From Apibacter muscae (lineage in GTDB: Bacteria; Bacteroidota; Bacteroidia; Flavobacteriales; Weeksellaceae): a stretch of DNA of 64,000 nucleotides. Below the pieces are notes generated by a model. It ran no database searches and was not told where the DNA came from. It saw only the letters and a list, made by a program, of their open reading frames with translations. Position numbers and translations under genes: made by a program. Below are positions 63,804-64,000 of this stretch, one piece after another. Location of the stretch: assembly GCF_007845635.1 (NCBI RefSeq), contig NZ_SELG01000035.1:1-64000 (forward strand), in the 5' to 3' direction. Within the stretch, counting starts at the first letter, position 1. Each line of letters opens with the position of its first letter.

Positions 63804-64000
63804 ATGGACAAAGTATATGAATTCCAGAAAAAAAATAAAGATCGATTTTTAAATGAACTCTTAGAAATACTTAAAATTCCTTCTATTAGTGCTGATTCCA
63901 ATTATTCCAAAGAAATTATTAAATGCGCAAATGCAATTTCTGACAATTGTGTACTTTCAGGATTAGACAACGTTGAAATTTGTTCTACCAATGGAAATCC
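63804..64000 (+). CDS. M20 family dipeptidase, N-terminal part (cut by window end)
   Basis: The first 65 codons of a gene that runs off the right edge. RFLNELLEILKIPSISADS at residues 13-31 matches the start of M20 dipeptidases of the carnosinase/CNDP type. It lies 26 nt after pepT, so the two peptidase genes are likely to form an operon for peptide use. The catalytic metal ligands lie beyond the window. Confidence 0.85.
   Translation, partial: MDKVYEFQKKNKDRFLNELLEILKIPSISADSNYSKEIIKCANAISDNCVLSGLDNVEICSTNGN

Overview
The window is very AT-rich and reads as the chromosome of a member of the Bacteroidota, class Flavobacteriia, most likely Weeksellaceae. An Apibacter-like host-associated bacterium is my best guess, but that is inference. 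Support for the class comes from two proteins with a type IX secretion (T9SS) C-terminal sorting domain, a Bacteroidota-type (T6SSiii) VgrG with a DUF4280 PAAR-like partner, the families DUF2723 and DUF5606, a eukaryotic-type NADP isocitrate dehydrogenase, weak Shine-Dalgarno sequences, and one canonical Bacteroidota promoter (TTG, 19 nt, TATCTTTG) in front of two tRNA-Asp genes.

Layout. 1-1.7 kb: end of an upstream gene, a secreted protein of unknown function, and a broken lysozyme-like gene, probably a decayed effector locus. 1.8-6.7 kb (minus): ion-homeostasis operon nhaA-ktrB-ktrA followed by a DUF389 membrane protein. 7.0-9.8 kb (minus): uvrB and a DUF151 bifunctional nuclease. 10.0-14.3 kb (plus): T6SS vgrG, a DUF4280-HINT protein whose toxin is missing, and a TPR protein that may be an orphan immunity protein. 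14.3-20.4 kb (minus): tandem paralogous T9SS-exported delta-60-repeat proteins with mosaic identity. 20.5-25.2 kb (minus): mtaB, alpha-carbonic anhydrase, an outer-membrane beta-barrel pseudogene, gyrB. 25.3-31.5 kb: tamB and tsaD head to head, plus a lipoprotein. 31.6-36.3 kb: M48 protease, then metK-ruvX-def-DUF5606 and mazG. 36.3-41.9 kb: two tRNA-Asp, plsC, a large DUF2723 protein, tRNA-Arg(UCG) and an integrase remnant. 41.9-50.4 kb: two lipoproteins (one a catalytically dead metzincin with BspA-like repeats), clpC, folD, icd and an NtrC-type regulator without DNA-binding domain. 50.4-55.6 kb: guaA, an ATP-grasp gene cut by one amber codon, a DJ-1/PfpI protein, pckA. 55.7-60.4 kb (minus): TolC-HlyD-two ABC-2 permeases with no ATPase. 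60.6-64 kb: an old-yellow-enzyme oxidoreductase, a secreted unknown protein, pepT and the start of an M20 dipeptidase.

Most of the window is ordinary housekeeping sequence. The points of interest are the T6SS/effector remnants, the duplicated mosaic T9SS proteins, the dead-metzincin surface protein, a 14-bp inverted repeat that encloses the mtaB start codon, and several recent-looking gene breakages consistent with ongoing genome reduction. I found no CRISPR array, rRNA, insertion sequence or intact prophage.
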